A stretch of 19,686 nt of DNA from assembly GCA_938039195.1 (NCBI GenBank), contig CALHVK010000079.1, forward strand, positions 1 through 19,686, given 5' to 3'. The translations under genes were made by a program, and so were the position numbers. Shown here one piece after another: positions 1-6,594 of the stretch. How positions within the stretch are numbered: the stretch's first letter is position 1; every line of letters starts with the position of its first letter. This stretch comes from an uncultured Carnobacteriaceae bacterium (GTDB taxonomy: Bacteria > Bacillota > Bacilli > Lactobacillales > Aerococcaceae). The notes under the pieces were generated by a model that worked only from the letters and a program-made list of their open reading frames with translations, did no database searches and was not told where the DNA came from.

Positions 1-1
1 A

Positions 2-457
2 ACAGGAGGCGGTCAGGAAAAAGGGGAACGTAGTACGACAGAAAATCTTCCGGGTATTGTGGCCGCGACAAAGGCATTACGTATGGCTTTAGAAGAAAAG
101 TCGATTACAGGAGAACTTCGCAATCAACTATGGAATGAGCTAGTTCAAAAACCGGAAATTCGCATCTTCTCTCCAGAAGAGGGAGCAAGTCATATTCTTT
201 GTTTTGCGATTAAAGGGGTTCGTGGGGAAGTGTTAGTTCATGCGTTTGAAAATCATGGTATTTACATTTCTACAACCTCTGCTTGTTCAAGTAAAAAAGC
301 AGATTCATCAAGCACTTTATATGCGATGGATGTTCCTACAGAGTGGGCGACAGGAGCCGTTCGTGTCAGCTTATCAAACGACAATACAACAGAAGAAGTC
401 GAACAGTTTGTTGATGTTCTTCATCAGTTAATGAAACAATTTTCGTTTTTAAAATAA
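2..457 (+). CDS. Cysteine desulfurase, NifS/IscS family (3' part, cut by window edge)
   Basis: PLP-dependent enzyme that takes sulfur from L-cysteine as an enzyme persulfide and passes it to acceptors. About 151 C-terminal residues are present; the PLP-lysine region lies before the window. The frame is open from base 2, so the GTG at 59 is internal, not a start. The visible part opens with TGGGQEKGERSTTENLPGI, the family's GGGQE/RS-T-EN segment, and carries the active-site Cys loop TTSACSSKK near base 290, with no long insertion. It ends 13 nt before thiI. This pairing matches B. subtilis NifZ-ThiI, in which a dedicated desulfurase feeds ThiI, so the inferred role is sulfur donor for tRNA 4-thiouridine. 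Which paralogue this is (NifZ-like or general IscS) cannot be settled from the fragment. The motif reads RSTTEN where RSGTEN is more usual. Confidence 0.93.
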   Translation, partial: TGGGQEKGERSTTENLPGIVAATKALRMALEEKSITGELRNQLWNELVQKPEIRIFSPEEGASHILCFAIKGVRGEVLVHAFENHGIYISTTSACSSKKADSSSTLYAMDVPTEWATGAVRVSLSNDNTTEEVEQFVDVLHQLMKQFSFLK

Positions 458-470
458 AAGGAGGAAACCG

Positions 471-1688
471 TTGAAAACTAGAATTTTGATTCGCTATGGT
501 GAACTTTCTACTAAAGGTAGAAATAAAAAAATGTTCACACAAAAATTAGCGTCAAATATTAAAAAGGCTTTGGTTGATTACCCTCAAGTTAAGGTGATTC
601 CAGATTATGACTTTATGTATTTAGATTTGCATGAAGCGCCTGAAGAAGCCGTAATTGAAAAAGTGAAACCGATTTTTGGGATTCAATCGATTTCTCCAGT
701 CTATATTATTGAGAAAAATATGGAAGTGGCTAAGAAAGTCGTTCTTGATTTATTAAGCCAAGAAAATCTTGAAGGTAAGACGTTTAAAATTATGACAAAA
801 CGTTCGGATCATACATTCGAGATGGATACCAATCAAATCAACTTATTTTTAGGAGATGCCGTGTTAGAAATATATCCTGAAATTAAGGTTCAATTGAAAC
901 AACCAGATATTACAGTTCGTATTGATGTTCGCCGTGAGCACTTAATGGTAAGTTTAAAGACCATTCAAGGCGCTGGAGGGCTTCCAGTTGGCACAAGTGG
1001 CCGTGTAATGCTGATGCTTTCAGGAGGGATTGATTCTCCTGTTGCAGGATATTTAGCTATGAAACGCGGTATGGAGATTCAATGTGTTCACTTTGCGAGT
1101 CCACCGTACACAAGTCCACAGGCGCTGGAGAAAACAAAACTCTTAGCAGCAAAAATTGCGCGTTTTGGAGGAAGTATTCAATTCTTAACGGTACCATTTT
1201 CTAGAATCCAAGAGGAAATCAAGAAGAGTGTACCAGAAGCGTACTTAATGACGATTATGCGGCGTTTTATGCTTCGAATTACGGATCAACTAAGAGAAAA
1301 TGCACGCGCCCTTGCGATTGCTAATGGGGAATCTGTAGGACAAGTTGCTTCTCAAACATTGGATAGCATGGTGGCGATTAATGATGTCACCAATACGCCG
1401 ATTATTCGACCAGTGGCTACAATGGATAAATTAGATATTATCAAAGTTGCTGAAGAAATTGATACTTTCGAGTTATCGATTCAACCATTTGAGGATTGTT
1501 GTACGGTATTTGCACCGCCAAGTCCAAAAACAAAACCGAAACTGGAGAAGGCTCGCCAATACGAAGCACGTCTCGATATTGAAGGATTAATTAAAGAAGC
1601 TGTAGAGGGGACAGTGATTGAAGAAATTACTGCAAACTATACAACTCCAGTAGAAACAACGAGTCAAGAAATTGATGATTTATTTTAA
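471..1688 (+). CDS. thiI: tRNA 4-thiouridine synthase ThiI (THUMP + PP-loop)
   Basis: Adenylates U8 of tRNA and replaces its oxygen with sulfur to give 4-thiouridine; in some bacteria it also feeds thiazole synthesis. The protein has 405 residues: an N-terminal ferredoxin-like region plus THUMP domain (about 1-165), then the pyrophosphatase loop SGGIDSPVAGY at 184-194 and the AANH fold. The C terminus ends soon after the EDCCTVFAPPSPKTKP segment, so the rhodanese domain of E. coli ThiI (about 482 aa) is absent, as in Bacillus ThiI. Sulfur must then come directly from the desulfurase encoded just upstream. The start is TTG at 471, preceded by AAAGGAGGAA at 457-466; no ATG offers a comparable ribosome binding site. 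The gene is probably co-transcribed with the desulfurase and ends at the hairpin at 1699-1730. Confidence 0.97.
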   Translation: MKTRILIRYGELSTKGRNKKMFTQKLASNIKKALVDYPQVKVIPDYDFMYLDLHEAPEEAVIEKVKPIFGIQSISPVYIIEKNMEVAKKVVLDLLSQENLEGKTFKIMTKRSDHTFEMDTNQINLFLGDAVLEIYPEIKVQLKQPDITVRIDVRREHLMVSLKTIQGAGGLPVGTSGRVMLMLSGGIDSPVAGYLAMKRGMEIQCVHFASPPYTSPQALEKTKLLAAKIARFGGSIQFLTVPFSRIQEEIKKSVPEAYLMTIMRRFMLRITDQLRENARALAIANGESVGQVASQTLDSMVAINDVTNTPIIRPVATMDKLDIIKVAEEIDTFELSIQPFEDCCTVFAPPSPKTKPKLEKARQYEARLDIEGLIKEAVEGTVIEEITANYTTPVETTSQEIDDLF

Positions 1689-1698
1689 AATAAAAAGA

Positions 1699-1730
1699 AG
1701 CGATGCTATTCCATGTGGAGTAGCATCGCT
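1699..1730. terminator. Bidirectional hairpin terminator between thiI and the amidase gene
   Basis: A 14-bp stem (AGCGATGCTATTCC with GGAGTAGCATCGCT, one G-U pair on the plus strand) closes on an ATGT loop. On the minus strand it is followed by TTCTTTTTATTTT, a good rho-independent tail for the amidase transcript. On the plus strand the trailing tract (ATTGCTTTAT) is weaker. It sits between convergent stops at 1688 and 1737, so it most likely serves both genes. Confidence 0.85.
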
Positions 1731-1736
1731 ATTGCT

Positions 1737-3152
1737 TTATTGGAAGTATTCTTTAAGTGCGTTTGCAATACTTTTAGCGATATTTTGTTGATACTCTTCA
1801 GAAGAAATCACTTTATTATCACCTTGGTTGTTTAAGTATCCAAGTTCTAAAAGAATAGAAGGACGAGCGTTATCTCGAAGGACCATGAAGTTTTGGAATC
1901 TGCTTCCTTGGTTTTTTAACGGAAGGTTTCGAGATAAATACTTATTCACTGTTTGACTTAAGCTTTCACTCTTATCACTGTAGTAGTAAGCTGTTGTTCC
2001 ACTTGCGCTATCATCTTCAGAGGAGTCGAAGTGAATACTAATAAATGCATTCGCATTATTTTTATTACTAATTTCTGCACGTTCAGCAAGGGATACGGAT
2101 GTATCGCTAGTTCTTGTTAAGATAACTTTTGCGCCCATGGCCTCGAGCTCTTTCTTCACAAGTAGAGCAGTTGTTAAAGTATGATCAGCTTCATGTTTAT
2201 CACTGAAGTTAACAACAGCACCTGGATCCTCACCGCCGTGTCCTGGGTCGATGACAATTGTTGCATTTTTAATTCCTTGAGGAATCGTATCATCAGTTTC
2301 AATACCTGCAAAGTTGGTGATGACTAACCAGTATGGAATATATCCATATTTTCCATTACCAACAGAGACTTTGTAGAAATCACCTTCACGGTCTTCGTAA
2401 ACAAATTGTGTTCCTTTATCCACGGTACCGATTAAATCAGAAGTGACGTTTGCAGCTGAGTAAATTGGTGTTTCTTTTAGTTTTGTAACAAACATCTTAT
2501 TCGAGTCGATCGTTGTTGGAAGTCCTGCTTGCTTATTTAGAATCTCTTGAATGATTTCAATAGCATAGTTGGTAGAGTCGCTGTCTACATAACCTTCTTT
2601 ATCGAAATAACGAACTTTTAAGACCTTATCGTTTAGTTCTTCAATAAGGTAGAAGAGTTCACCATTAGGAATCGTTAAGAGAACTTTCGAATTGGCATCT
2701 TGCGTTTCACGTAATTTCAATCCATCAGACGCATAGCCTTTCATCATCGTAGTAATGAGAATATCTTTGTCCTCGACGTAGGCTACTTGGTCACCGTATT
2801 GAACTTGAACCCAACCATTATCAAGTTTATGTAGTGCCAATAAATATTGGTTTTTAGAAAATTCGCCAACTGGAATACCTTTAGCATCCATTGTATGGTA
2901 GACCTTAATCGGTTTATCGCTTGTATTGACAGCGAACTCGACAATTTTATTTTTAACCATAGTGGATGTTTGGGTAGCAGTGTTTGAACCATTACTATCC
3001 GATTGATTTTGTTGAGTATTTGCTTGTGGTTTTACTGTTGAACTTTCACTCACTAAAGGATATGCAATGATCCAAAGGAGTAGAAGTGAAACAAGAAAGC
3101 CCAGCAATTGCTGTATATTTTTCTTTTTAAAGAATTTCAGTACTGAATCCAT
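1737..3152 (-). CDS. N-acetylmuramoyl-L-alanine amidase with three SH3b-like repeats, membrane-anchored
   Basis: Zinc hydrolase predicted to cut the bond between muramic acid and the L-Ala of the peptidoglycan stem, outside the membrane. Of 471 residues, 1-15 are basic, 16-35 form one hydrophobic segment (signal anchor or uncleaved signal), and 36-66 are a Ser/Thr/Gln/Asn-rich linker. Three SH3-like repeats follow (about 70-129, 139-191, 220-277), probable wall-binding units. The Amidase_3 domain runs from about 297 to the end. Expected zinc and catalytic residues are present: His305 in DPGHGG, Glu321, His374 in SIHFDS and Glu436 in LLELGYLNN. The ATG is preceded on the minus strand by AAAGGAG. 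It is the only minus-strand gene here, transcribed divergently from nfo. The closest well-known architecture is the LytC/CwlM-type amidase; its exact role (daughter-cell separation or turnover) is not shown by the sequence. Confidence 0.93.
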   Translation of the reverse strand: MDSVLKFFKKKNIQQLLGFLVSLLLLWIIAYPLVSESSTVKPQANTQQNQSDSNGSNTATQTSTMVKNKIVEFAVNTSDKPIKVYHTMDAKGIPVGEFSKNQYLLALHKLDNGWVQVQYGDQVAYVEDKDILITTMMKGYASDGLKLRETQDANSKVLLTIPNGELFYLIEELNDKVLKVRYFDKEGYVDSDSTNYAIEIIQEILNKQAGLPTTIDSNKMFVTKLKETPIYSAANVTSDLIGTVDKGTQFVYEDREGDFYKVSVGNGKYGYIPYWLVITNFAGIETDDTIPQGIKNATIVIDPGHGGEDPGAVVNFSDKHEADHTLTTALLVKKELEAMGAKVILTRTSDTSVSLAERAEISNKNNANAFISIHFDSSEDDSASGTTAYYYSDKSESLSQTVNKYLSRNLPLKNQGSRFQNFMVLRDNARPSILLELGYLNNQGDNKVISSEEYQQNIAKSIANALKEYFQ

Positions 3153-3185
3153 AGGGGCTCCTTTTTTTGTATATATTTCTTTATC

Positions 3186-3214
3186 ATTATACCAATAAAA
3201 CCGCTATTTGTGTA
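3186..3214 (-). promoter_or_regulatory. Sigma-A-type promoter for the amidase gene (extended -10)
   Basis: Read on the minus strand: TACACA (3209-3214), a 17-nt spacer, then TATAAT (3186-3191), preceded by TGG, which makes an extended TGn -10. The -35 matches TTGACA at four of six positions. The -10 ends about 33 nt upstream of the amidase ATG. Confidence 0.75.
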
Positions 3215-3232
3215 TAAAAAATTGCTTACAGC

Positions 3233-3262
3233 TTGATTGCAGAAGAATTATTTTAGTAAAAT
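3233..3262 (+). promoter_or_regulatory. Probable sigma-A promoter for nfo-zur
   Basis: TTGATT (3233-3238), an 18-nt spacer and TAAAAT (3257-3262) sit 33 nt before the nfo start, which has TGGAGGA as ribosome binding site. A second -35-like TTGCTT lies at 3222. The two divergent promoters (amidase and nfo) are only about 18 nt apart at their -35 boxes. No obvious Zur-type palindrome was seen here. Confidence 0.6.
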
Positions 3263-3295
3263 AATGGTGAATATTGAATTTTATGGAGGATTATT

Positions 3296-4198
3296 ATGTT
3301 AATTGGGTCTCATGTTTCAATGAGTGGAAAAGAAATGTTGCTAAATTCTGCGCGTGAAGCAGCAAGTTATAATGCAAATGTGATGATGGTTTATACTGGA
3401 GCTCCGCAAAATACAAGAAGAAAACCCATTGAAGAGTTGAATGTTGAAGCAGGGAAAGCGTTTATGAAAGATAATGGAATCGAAGAAGTTGTCGTTCATG
3501 CTCCTTATATTATCAATTTAGCCAATACTACAAAAGAGGGATATATTGATTTTGCAATCGAGTTCTTAAAAGAAGAATTAAAACGTGCAGAAGCTGTAGG
3601 TGCAACTCAAGTCGTTCTTCATCCAGGTTCACATGTAGGTGCTGGTGTTGATGTTGGTTTAAATCAAATCATCTATGGATTAAATCAAGTATTAACTAAA
3701 GATCAAAAAGTTCAAATTGCATTAGAAACGATGGCTGGTAAAGGGACTGAATTAGCTCGAACATTTGAAGAAATTGCACGTATTATTGATGGAGTAACTT
3801 ATAATGAGCACTTATCGGTTACATTTGATACTTGTCACGTTCATGATGCAGGATACGATATTAAACATGATTTATCAGGCGTATTAACTCACTTTGATAA
3901 AACGGTTGGTCTGGATCGTATTAAAGTACTTCACGTAAATGATTCGAAAAATCCTATTGCTGCTCATAAAGATAGACATGAGAACTTCGGTTTTGGTGAG
4001 ATTGGTTTTGATGCCCTAATGAACGTTATTAATGTACCAGAATTCAAAAATCTTCCAAAAATTCTTGAAACGCCATGGATTAAAGTAGAAGACAAAGTTC
4101 AGATTGCCCCATATAAAAAAGAGATTGAAATGATTCGTTCTGGAAAATTTGATGCACACTGGATTGAAGAATTATTAAGCCAAGAAAGAGGGAAATAA
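3296..4198 (+). CDS. nfo: Endonuclease IV (class II AP endonuclease)
   Basis: Cuts DNA 5' to abasic sites and removes blocked 3' ends in base excision repair, using a trinuclear zinc centre in a TIM barrel. The protein has 300 residues, slightly longer than E. coli Nfo (285). Metal-ligand motifs appear in order: VVHAPY near residue 67, VLHPGSH near 107, ALETMAGKG near 142, FDTCHVHDAGYD near 180, LHVNDSKN, HKDRHENFGFGEIG and ILETPW. Translation is supported by TGGAGGA 7 nt before the ATG. The stop codon is separated by one base from the downstream Fur-family gene, so the two are surely co-transcribed. In B. subtilis nfo (yqfS) also lies close to zur. Confidence 0.97.
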   Translation: MLIGSHVSMSGKEMLLNSAREAASYNANVMMVYTGAPQNTRRKPIEELNVEAGKAFMKDNGIEEVVVHAPYIINLANTTKEGYIDFAIEFLKEELKRAEAVGATQVVLHPGSHVGAGVDVGLNQIIYGLNQVLTKDQKVQIALETMAGKGTELARTFEEIARIIDGVTYNEHLSVTFDTCHVHDAGYDIKHDLSGVLTHFDKTVGLDRIKVLHVNDSKNPIAAHKDRHENFGFGEIGFDALMNVINVPEFKNLPKILETPWIKVEDKVQIAPYKKEIEMIRSGKFDAHWIEELLSQERGK

Positions 4199-4199
4199 T

Positions 4200-4691
4200 A
4201 TGCATTCACACGATCATTGTTGCGGTCACGACCACTGTGAGCACAAGGAACATCACCATAACCGTTCACAACATCATGTTGAAGAAGCATTGGAGATATT
4301 AAAAAAAGCAGGTTATAAGCATACTAATAAACGTCAACGTCTTGTTGAAATTTTAAATGATGCGAATCGTTATTTATCAGCAAAACAAGTGCAAGAATTA
4401 ATTGCTCCTGAATTCCCACAATTAAGTTACGATACGATTTATCGAAATTTATATACATTTGTTCAATTAAATATTCTAGAAGAGACAGAGTTTAACGGTG
4501 AGAAATTATTTAGATTCCGTTGTCAAAGTCATGGGCATCACCATCATTTTATTTGTGAAAAATGTGGAAGTACAAAAGAAATCGATATGTGTCCAATGGA
4601 CTTCTTTAAAGAGCAACTAGAAGGGTGTGAGATTCATTCACATCGTTTTGAGATTTTTGGTCTTTGTGAAAAATGCGCATCTAAAGCGTAA
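4200..4691 (+). CDS. zur: Fur-family zinc uptake regulator (Zur) with His-rich N-terminal tail
   Basis: Metal-sensing repressor of 163 residues. Residues 1-27 form a tail with many His and Cys (MHSHDHCCGHDHCEHKEHHH), absent from most Fur proteins. The winged helix follows (about 33-95, with SYDTIYRNLYTF as recognition helix), then the dimerisation domain. The structural zinc site is intact: Cys119/Cys122 and Cys156/Cys159. A further HGHHHH run precedes Cys119. The family (Fur, Zur or PerR) is certain. Zur is preferred because the gene is coupled to nfo, as in Bacillus, and because of the extra His residues; PerR or Fur remain possible. The ATG follows the nfo stop by one base and uses a site inside nfo (AAGAAAGAGGG). 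No terminator is evident after it. Confidence 0.85.
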   Translation: MHSHDHCCGHDHCEHKEHHHNRSQHHVEEALEILKKAGYKHTNKRQRLVEILNDANRYLSAKQVQELIAPEFPQLSYDTIYRNLYTFVQLNILEETEFNGEKLFRFRCQSHGHHHHFICEKCGSTKEIDMCPMDFFKEQLEGCEIHSHRFEIFGLCEKCASKA

Positions 4692-4736
4692 TTTAAGGCT
4701 TTCCTAAAAAAGTTAAAAGAACCCTAGTAAAGTTGA

Positions 4737-4765
4737 TTGACATTTTATGGAACCTTTCCTATAAT
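4737..4765 (+). promoter_or_regulatory. Perfect-consensus sigma-A promoter for rpsU
   Basis: TTGACA (4737-4742), exactly 17 nt, then TATAAT (4760-4765): both hexamers match consensus fully. Transcription would begin near 4772, leaving a leader of about 75 nt before the rpsU ATG at 4849. This is the strongest promoter visible in the window, as expected for a ribosomal protein gene. Confidence 0.93.
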
Positions 4766-4848
4766 AAAAAAAGGACATTTCGTTTGTTTGGTTATTCTAT
4801 TCAAAAGAAAACAGTTACTTTTTATTGCTCGGAGGGAGGGAATAGGAT

Positions 4849-5022
4849 ATGTCAAAAACAGTTGTTCGTAAAAACGAATCACTTGATGATGCTCTTCGTC
4901 GCTTCAAACGTACTGTTTCTAAAACCGGAACTTTACAAGAGGCTCGCAAACGTGAGTTTTATGAAAAACCAAGTGTAAGACGTAAGAAAAAATCAGAGGC
5001 AGCTCGTAAACGCAAGTTCTAG
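4849..5022 (+). CDS. rpsU: 30S ribosomal protein S21
   Basis: Small basic protein of the 30S subunit that lies near the anti-Shine-Dalgarno end of 16S rRNA. Translation from ATG 4849 gives 57 residues, starting MSKTVVRKNESLDDALRRFK and ending in a Lys/Arg-rich tail (RRKKKSEAARKRKF), matching bS21 of Firmicutes in size and composition. A GGAGGGAGGG purine tract lies 8-18 nt upstream. The gene is flanked by its own promoter (4737-4765) and a terminator (5050-5080), and is followed by yqeY as in B. subtilis. A longer open frame at 4733-4978 overlaps it in another frame and is not a gene. Confidence 0.98.
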   Translation: MSKTVVRKNESLDDALRRFKRTVSKTGTLQEARKREFYEKPSVRRKKKSEAARKRKF

Positions 5023-5049
5023 TCAACTCTGTGTATCATAGACTATGTC

Positions 5050-5080
5050 AGGCTGGGGCTTTAGGTCCCAGTCTTTTTTT
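5050..5080 (+). terminator. Rho-independent terminator after rpsU
   Basis: Stem AGGCTGGGGC pairs with GTCCCAGTCT (two G-U pairs) around a 5-nt TTTAG loop, followed by a run of seven T. It lies 28 nt after the rpsU stop and only 37 nt before the yqeY ATG. Confidence 0.88.
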
Positions 5081-5117
5081 ATCAATCAAACGAAATATAT
5101 AGAATGGAGAGAGAACA

Positions 5118-5564
5118 ATGTCATTAAAAGAAACGATTAACAACGATATTAAAACTGCAATGAAAGCAAAAGATAAAGAAACATTAGCTGTATTGCGAAT
5201 GATTAAATCTGCTATTCAAGCTGCAGAAATCGATAAAAAGTCAGAATTAACAGAGGAAGAAGAACTAACAATCTTATCTCGTGAAGCGAAGCAACGTCGT
5301 GATTCGATTGCTGAATTTGAAAAAGCAGGTCGCCAAGAGCTAGTTGAAAAAACACAAGGCGAATTAGTGATTGTTGAGAAATACTTACCAGCACAACTTT
5401 CTTTAGAAGAAGTTCAAGCAAAAATTGCTGAAATTGCTGAACAAGTAGGGGCAACAACACAAAAAGAATTTGGTAAATTAATGGGTGCTGTGATGCAAGC
5501 TCTTAAAGGGCAAGCGGACGGTAATGTCATTAAAGAACAAGTAAAAGCACACTTAAATAAATAA
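5118..5564 (+). CDS. yqeY: YqeY/GatB-tail family protein
   Basis: Protein of 148 residues matching the YqeY family, which resembles the C-terminal tail domain of the GatB subunit of tRNA-dependent amidotransferase; its cellular role is not firmly known. It is helical, highly charged and free of Cys: an N-terminal part (about 1-85, DIKTAMKAKDKETLAVLRMIK, later REAKQRRDSIAEFEKAGR) and a C-terminal bundle with FGKLMGAVMQALKGQADG, the typical family signature. The ATG has GGAGAGAG upstream. The rpsU-yqeY link is widely conserved. There is no clear promoter in the 37 nt after the rpsU terminator, so expression probably depends on readthrough. Confidence 0.95.
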   Translation: MSLKETINNDIKTAMKAKDKETLAVLRMIKSAIQAAEIDKKSELTEEEELTILSREAKQRRDSIAEFEKAGRQELVEKTQGELVIVEKYLPAQLSLEEVQAKIAEIAEQVGATTQKEFGKLMGAVMQALKGQADGNVIKEQVKAHLNK

Positions 5565-5586
5565 GTGTGGATTGGAGGATAACTGA

Positions 5587-6594
5587 TTGGAAAAGGAAAC
5601 CGTAAAAGCAAGTGTTGAATTAAGTGATAATCCTCAATTAATTCAATTATTTGGTTCTCAAGATCAGAATATTCGTTTTATTGAAGAGTCATTTCAAGTG
5701 CAAATCACTCATCGTGGTGAACAGCTTTTTATTACAGGGGAAGAAGAAACAGTTTCTCAAGTTAAAGAACTGATTAACCAGCTACAAAATTTGATTGCAC
5801 GTGGAATTAGTATTTCTAAAACAGATATCATTACAGCGGTAAAAATGGCAAAACGTGGTACTTTGGATTACTTTGTTAATTTATATAACGAAGAAATCGG
5901 ACGTACATTTGCTGGGAAAGCGATTCGTGCTAAAACGTATGGTCAACAGCAATATATCCATGCGATAAAGAAGACGGACGTTGTGTTTGGCATTGGACCA
6001 GCCGGAACTGGTAAAACATTCGTTGCCGTTGTAATGGCGGTTCAAGCGTTGAAAAAAGGTGAAGTGAAGAAAATCATCTTGACTCGCCCAGCGGTTGAAG
6101 CGGGTGAGAATCTAGGGTTCTTACCAGGAGATTTAAAAGAAAAGGTAGATCCTTATTTACGTCCGTTATATGACGCATTATATACCGTATACGGTATGGA
6201 GCATACGAATCGTCTTCTTGAGAGAGGAGTCATTGAAGTTGCACCGCTTGCGTATATGCGTGGACGTACACTTGAAGATTCATTTATCATTTTAGATGAA
6301 GCTCAAAATACGACAAGAGCCCAAATGAAGATGTTTTTAACACGTCTTGGATTTGGGTCGAAAATGATTGTCAATGGGGATAAGTCTCAAATTGACTTAC
6401 CAAAAGGGCACCAAGCGAGTGGACTTTTAGATGCTGAACGTAAACTAAAAGGAATCAATGGAATTGCCTTTGTTGAATTTGATGCAGGAGACGTCGTTCG
6501 TCATCCAATCGTATCAGAAATTATTAATGCTTACTCGGCTTCTACAACTACTGAAAAGGAACGAGGTGAAGAAAGTGAGACAAAAGCTCCGTAA
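5587..6594 (+). CDS. phoH: PhoH family ATPase (YbeZ-like)
   Basis: P-loop ATPase of the PhoH/YbeZ family, linked with RNA metabolism and usually encoded beside ybeY. The protein has 335 residues. The N-terminal 80 residues resemble a KH-like RNA-binding region, followed by the ATPase domain with Walker A GPAGTGKT at 137-144 and Walker B FIILDEAQN (Asp237-Gln240). The last 20 residues are polar and charged. The start is TTG at 5587 after TGGAGGAT; no in-frame ATG lies nearby. It begins 22 nt after yqeY with no terminator between, and its 3' end overlaps the pgpH start by 20 nt. The yqeY-phoH-pgpH order without yqfA-yqfD is shorter than in Bacillus. Confidence 0.96.
   Translation: MEKETVKASVELSDNPQLIQLFGSQDQNIRFIEESFQVQITHRGEQLFITGEEETVSQVKELINQLQNLIARGISISKTDIITAVKMAKRGTLDYFVNLYNEEIGRTFAGKAIRAKTYGQQQYIHAIKKTDVVFGIGPAGTGKTFVAVVMAVQALKKGEVKKIILTRPAVEAGENLGFLPGDLKEKVDPYLRPLYDALYTVYGMEHTNRLLERGVIEVAPLAYMRGRTLEDSFIILDEAQNTTRAQMKMFLTRLGFGSKMIVNGDKSQIDLPKGHQASGLLDAERKLKGINGIAFVEFDAGDVVRHPIVSEIINAYSASTTTEKERGEESETKAP

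Noticed and set aside
3170..3295. Zur-type operator in the nfo promoter
   Set aside because: I looked for an inverted repeat like the Bacillus Zur box and saw none; the AT-rich stretches there do not form a clear palindrome.
4733..4978. 81-codon open frame over the rpsU region
   Set aside because: It begins inside the rpsU promoter, would be untranslated upstream of the real start, and overlaps the convincing S21 gene in another frame.
6458..6574. N-terminal extension of pgpH to ATG 6458
   Set aside because: The extension lies wholly inside phoH, has no ribosome binding site, and would put a non-family segment before the expected N-terminal helix; GTG 6575 is better.
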